Source: Asterias rubens
Lineage: Eukaryota > Echinodermata > Asteroidea > Forcipulatida > Asteriidae
Assembly: GCF_902459465.1 (NCBI RefSeq)
Contig: NC_047062.1
Coordinates: 17,243,994-17,307,993 of the forward strand
Length of the DNA stretch: 64,000 nucleotides
Direction of reading: 5' to 3'
Shown piece by piece: positions 58,933 through 64,000 of this stretch (position 1 is the stretch's first letter; each line of letters opens with the position of its first letter). The position numbers and the translations under genes were made by a program. Under the pieces are notes generated by a model, which worked only from the letters and a program-made list of their open reading frames with translations, was not told where the DNA came from and searched no databases.

Positions 58933-61900
58933 CTAATCTTTATGCTTACATACATAGTGTTTAATTTTTCTTCCGAGTTGATCTTTGGCTCTGGCCAAGA
59001 AGTCGGTCGGTCGAAGCGTGAGATGATCAAAGTCTTCGTTCCATTCAACGACTCCATCGCTCATGATGATGTAAGCTTTATTGAGTACGAGTTCCTCGCA
59101 TCCGCATTGAGACGGCACAGTCACTCTAAACTCCAGGTCGGATGATTGTTTGTCGAGGTTGAGATGACTGACTCGTGTGAGATGTATTGTAAGATGGTGG
59201 TTGTCAGTTTGTGTGATTTGAGATATGGTGCCTCGGATCAGCGTAGTCTTTGTGGTGTGTTCTCGCCAGGCTTTGTTTGATGATGGGGCCTTGCACACTG
59301 TACAATCTGCAAAACAACCATAACAAACACATATCGATAATTTTCTCAAAATTTCAGTAAATAAATAAGTGAATGTTCTGAAACCAGAATAAACCCATCC
59401 CTAACACCGATCCTCCGTGAAATGGGCCACTTTTGTTAGAGTTTCCTTCAATGGTTTGATGCTTCCAATTCCAGGGCAAGGCCATTTTTATTTTTCAAAG
59501 GGCACTACCCTTTGGGAAAATTTTAAAGTCAAGGGGAAATCTTTGAAGGGGAGTCAAGGCCAAGAGCAGATCAACAGAGGGCATGGCTCTTTGTGACCTC
59601 TGTGTAACTCAGGGCATGAAATTCTTCAAGTTGTTCAGACGTTGCTATCAATGCCAAACAGTGCAAATGAACAAAAGAGAGGTGTGTGTGGCTTTCACCC
59701 TTAAGAGGTCAAAGTTTAGAGGTCGATGACCTGAATTGCTTTGAGGAACAACAAAATTTATAAATAAATAAAATAAAATAAAACATAAATTACCTAAGTC
59801 AGTGAACTGCTGTTACATTAAGTCAACTTTAAGCTATGCACGTCCAAAGCTGGGCAAAAAAAATAACAAAATAAAATATATAACATGCAATGCCATACAG
59901 AGCAAATAAAATAGCAAGAAAACAACACAATTACACAAAAGTTGACAAAATAGCAAAAGCAAATCATGCATTAAACGACTTTTTAAAACTTGAGCAAGGA
60001 TTTAAAATCAATGGTACTTGTGCAAGCCAATGAAGTGTAAAATAAAAAGAAAGTATAAGCAAACCAGACATTAGCCTCAACAGCGGCAATCAAGACTATT
60101 AAAATTAAAATATAAAATCTTTTGGTGGGATGCATATTTTAGAGGAGAAATGGCAGCATACAAGTTTAAATTAAGTTTGTTGGTGTTGGACACCAGTAAG
60201 GTGAAAATTAAGTCCCTCAGATAATTTGAATCATATATCATCATCCATACGGGCCCAATTTAACAGAGCTGCTTAAGCAAAAACTACTCCTTAACCATTT
60301 TCTGCTATGCCGAAACGGAGCAGAATTGTGCACGTTCAGTTCAGTTTTATTTCCACTCAATCATTTCAGATGACAAGATATAACATAGAGTAGTAAAGAT
60401 ACACAATAGATTAAGTGGTGGAGGACTCCCAAAAGCAAGCTTGTAGGGTGGAGTCCCCCAGGGATGTGAGTAAATACAAACGTAGTTTGTTTTCAGAACA
60501 ATGCCTGGGATATTTAAAACACAACAAAAAGTTACACATGGAAAGACATGGACAAACACTAACAGGACAAACAAACACAAAGACAGTGGTTCTCTATATG
60601 GTGGATCTCTACATGTGACATGGAAGTTTGGCTGGAAACCTCATTCTGGTAAGCATAGTTTTGTTGCTTTTAAAACAACTCTGTGTAGAGCTGTTATTGA
60701 ACCTTTTATCCACTGGAATTTTCATGGAAGAATCACATGGTCCTGTTGTACTACAGATGCATGACCAGACATTAAAACTCTATGAACTTATACCAGATAC
60801 TCTTTTGCAGGAGGGCAAGGCAGTTTTCCCTTGGTAAAAGGCACTTCTTTAAGGGAAATTGTTACTGGAACATTTGGATGACCAGAGGCATCGAGGCCTG
60901 TGAAGCATCTGGGCCCAATTTCAAGGCTCTGCTTACCAAAAGCACGGAGTCGGCGCTTATGGAAGCAGGGAATTCTGTGATTACGGCTAGCGTATTTTAC
61001 AGATAAGCGGCAAATTTTGGCTTCTGCGCGTGCCTACTCCACGTGACTAGGCATTCTACGCTTAAATAGATAGCACAGAAATTTGCTGGCGCTTTCACGT
61101 AAGCGGGGAATCGTGATCATAAGCGCAGAATTCGGCGGTAAGCAGAGCCATGAAATTAGGCCCAGGGCCCAATTTCATAGAGCTGCTTAAGCACAAAACT
61201 TTGCTTAAGCCAAAAAATCCCTGCTTAGTAAAATCAGAGTACCGGCCAAGACTCCACTCAATTGTTATGCTCAGTAAACAACAGCTAAATACCAGTCACA
61301 AGCAATGTGTATGGCGTGAAATTTTGGCCAGTAACATGTATAAAATATGCGAGCTATTTTCACGCTTAGGCAAATTTTTTGCTTAAGCAGCTCTATGAAA
61401 TTGGCCCCAGGCCTGTAAAGTCAGGATAGAGAAGTTTAATTTGAAAAATACCTTTGGGTACGCAAGTTCCTGCGGTTGTGTTGTACTCCATATCGGCTGC
61501 ACAGCAAAGGCTGTCACTCAGGAGGTTCTCGGTGTTAGGGCGACGCTTAAACAGCTTCCCCTGCTCTGGACAGCACATCTTCACGGCAGGATCAAAAGCC
61601 TTGTTTCCGCAGCACGCTCCGTGAGGGACATCGCGAGTGACTTTACCATCACAGCATGTGTCTGTGTTGGGGTTGAATGCGAATTCACCACAGCACTCGC
61701 TGCGTCTGTTCTTCTTCTTCCGAAGTTTGTCTTTGCAGCAGAGATTCCTATTGAGGTTGTAGGGCGTACTGTTGGGTCCGCAGCATGCTCCATTTCTTAC
61801 ATGGTGCAGGACGTTGTTACAGCATACGTTCGGCGATGACAGGTCGTACGGTGTTCCATTGCAGCAACCAGTGGTTTCCAAACTGTGTACCTCGCCAGCA

Positions 61901-64000
61901 CAGCACATCATGGTGGAGTCATCGTACGGGGTACCAGCGCACAGAGGTTGCAAACTGCTGTCTATACATGCAAATAGCTCAGAGTCAAACAGTACTTCAT
62001 TACAACAACCTTGCACAGACGCATTATAGAGTTGACCGCCACAATTTGATGGGCCAAGCCTAGAGGGGATCCTCTTTCTTTTCTTTTGACGACAATCACG
62101 CCTTCTCATCACAACCCCGTCGCAACAAGTCTCCCATCGACGTGTCTTGGCCAGGCCTTTGTCTCCACAGCATGTATGTTTTTCGCTACTCCTAACTTCC
62201 TCTCCACAGCATATCGTCTTCTCTCCGTACATGCGATATTGCATCTTGTTCCCGCAGCAGATCAAGCCCTCACCCTCCCTGAAGACTTGACTCCCGCAGC
62301 ATTCTCCGAGAAAGTTGTACAGGATTCCTTCACAGCAGGTCTGGCGTATTGGGTCGTAGCTTCCTTCAGTACAGTCCACCAAATCGCTCTGTCTCGGGAA
62401 GATGTAGGAAGCATAGCCGACTTCTCGACACACGTCTTTGAAAGTATCCATGAGACTGTTTCCGCAACAGATAAAGCCGTTGGCATGATGGTAGAGAGAG
62501 GTGTCTGAACAGCATTTTTCTGATGGGTTAGAGGAATCATAGGCGACTTTTCCACAGCAAGTGTCCCCATGAGTAGCCTTGTCGTAAAGGCTATAGAGAT
62601 TAAATAACGGAAGTAAAAGTGGTATTAAACAAGAGCTCAAATAATATTTTCAGCCAGAATTTGTTTGGTAATACAGTGTCCAATTTTGAAGATAAAAGCA
62701 TAAAATACATGAACTCATTATGTTAAATTTCATTTAAATGTATGTGCAAAAAATAATTAATTATTCTCGTAGATTAGTAAACATTTAAGGGATGTTTCAA
62801 CCGTTGAGACAGTTCCTGTAAGGTTAGGCTGAACAAATCTTTATGTCTGGAAAAAAAAAAAAAGGTTTTATTTTGTTTTCAAAAGTTGTGTCTTTCAATC
62901 ATCTTTTACAACATTAGTAATAAGTAGGATTTTAAATGTTGCATGGTGGCAATACAAAATACTAAGATTTGCGGTAACACCATGTAATGATAATCTCTAA
63001 ATGAGTTGGGTGGTTCTAAAAAGAACCGTTGGTTTCAACTCAAAGTTTAGATCAGTATGCTCTGATCGTCTTCTGGAGAAAAAAAAAAATTACTTACAAC
63101 TTGTCCTGACAGCAGATCTGTTGGTTTGTATTCATCAAGACCTTCCCGCAGCAGTCTCCGTTGGCTTCTTCATAAACCACGCCGTCACACACTGTCTCCG
63201 TGGGTCTGTGTGCCACGCCTGACGTACACTCAGTCCTACCGTTCTCCACTGGCATAACACGGTCATTGCAACACATCTCTGCTGTGCTGGCTGGGTCAAG
63301 CAGCTGGCCGCCACAGCACTGGTGATCTGTGTGTGGAAGAGTTTGGAGTATTTTTGAATAGCGGTTTGAGGGAATTTGGGGAAGAAAATGGTTGAAAAAA
63401 TGGTGGCGCCAATTTCACATGCAGCTACTGTCTGCCTTATGCTAACCATTTTGGAAAGTAAATTTTACACCTATAGTTTTGGCTAAAATTAGTTTGTAAT
63501 TGCAATACCTCTCATCTCTGTGAAGCCCTGTTCAAACTGGACTTAATTTGGGTAAACTAACCGAGCCAGTGGGTAACTTACCCATTTCAAATCCAGTGCA
63601 AACAGCCAAGGTAACTTTCTCTCACAGGAAAGGTGCCCTGAGAAAGATTAACCAGGTCAGTTTAACCGAGCCAGAAAATCCAGTGACCTTTCACTGGCCT
63701 AGATCATGCGCGTTAAACTTGCATCTTTTGTACACGGTTTATTGTCTCCGTAAATTCTACCCAAGTCAATTAAATCCAAGTGCGGACGGTAGGAAGATTA
63801 ACCCCTCGGAATGTTAACCGGCATCATGGTACAGTTACCCAAAATGTTTATCCAGTGCGAACACTGGCTAAGGCCAAGTTTAAACATTTTACTCCAAACA
63901 TTCCACTTACCATCAGATATGCTGTGAATGTTGCCACCGCAGCATGTGTGGGTGTTAGGGTTGAAACCATCTCCTCCATCGCAGCATTGTCCCTCACCAA
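58933..64000 (-). CDS. Galaxin-like protein with C-terminal NTR domain, 5' part outside window (gene B)
   Basis: Secreted-type Cys-rich protein; the start lies beyond the window. Visible exons in transcript order: 63911-64000 (partial), 63098-63326, 61452-62590, 58933-59306, all in phase, about 610 residues. The first three encode galaxin di-Cys modules (CCG...YN...CC.G). Basic clusters QKKRKRIPSR, RKKKNRR and FKRR lie between modules and look like proprotein-convertase targets. The last exon (124 residues, phase 1) encodes an NTR/netrin-like module: CTVCKAP at its start, a CGCEEL...YIIMSDG block in the middle and a final Cys four residues before the stop, as in netrin, sFRP, procollagen-C-proteinase-enhancer and complement C345C domains. 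NTR modules in those families bind proteases, growth factors or matrix. The donor before it, AAAG|GTATTT, is weak. Exons 63911, 63098 and 61452 match gene A exons 10-12 in sequence and phase. Confidence 0.88.
60911..61163. repeat. Inverted-repeat element in gene B last intron
   Basis: gggcccaatttcaaggctctgcttac and its complement near gtaagcagagccatgaaattaggccc bound a core with 'gcagggaattctg'. It is related to 26018-26292 and adjoins the next element directly. Confidence 0.8.
61165..61408. repeat. Inverted-repeat element, GGGCCCAATTTCATAG family
   Basis: Ends gggcccaatttcatagagct and agctctatgaaattggcccc are inverted repeats, with gcttaagca mirrored inside. It abuts 60911-61163 and ends 44 bp short of exon 61452. 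Confidence 0.85.
62930..63085. repeat. Family II foldback fragment in gene B intron
   Basis: 'tttgcggtaacaccatgtaa', 'gagttgggtggttctaaaaa' and 'gatcagtatgctctgatcgt' match the left half of 7265-7482. It ends a few bases from the donor of exon 63098-63326. Confidence 0.7.
63524..63869. repeat. Imperfect inverted-repeat element in gene B intron
   Basis: The left side agccctgttcaaactggact and the right side tatccagtgcgaacactggct are roughly complementary, with ttgggtaaact mirrored by gttacccaaaa. It looks like an older MITE. Confidence 0.6.

Noticed and set aside
59490-61400. Extra coding exon between the galaxin modules and the NTR exon of gene B
   Set aside because: The interval is filled with repeats, and the flanking exons already join in phase 1 without it.

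Overview
The window reads as AT-rich, intron-containing nuclear DNA from an invertebrate deuterostome. An echinoderm, perhaps a sea star, is my best guess. The guess rests on large galaxin-like genes next to vertebrate-type genes (K2P channels, TFB2M) and on introns full of short palindromic DNA elements and tRNA-derived retroelements. It is inference, not proof. All gene models below were built by joining exons by eye, with matching splice phases and open reading frames.

Layout. 1-6766: no gene, at least six inverted-repeat elements, one short retroelement with target-site duplications and a 28-bp minisatellite. 6767-11535 (+): two tandem two-exon K2P potassium-channel genes. 11536-14913: intergenic repeats. 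14914-21931 (-): a ten-exon F-box/leucine-rich-repeat gene. 22.0-24.3 kb: probable shared promoter region. 24305-30091 (+): a seven-exon TFB2M-type mitochondrial transcription factor gene. 30.1-32.7 kb: AT-rich tail-to-tail 3' regions. 33047-44901 (-): a complete 13-coding-exon secreted galaxin-like gene (1261 residues). 44.9-58.9 kb: gene-poor, with a 1.2-kb TAA-flanked inverted-repeat transposon, several copies of one palindromic family and a 5'-truncated LINE. 58933-64000 (-): the 3' part of a second galaxin-like gene whose last exon encodes an NTR (netrin-like) domain.

The two galaxin-like genes are tandem paralogues: three consecutive exons correspond in sequence and intron phase. The upstream paralogue ends in an NTR domain. 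The downstream one stops just before the equivalent splice donor and lacks that domain. This galaxin-NTR architecture and the altered pore-1 selectivity filters of the K2P pair (GHG in one, TCGYG in the other) are the most notable points. A third is a tRNA-containing short retroelement whose copies look derived from head-to-tail units.
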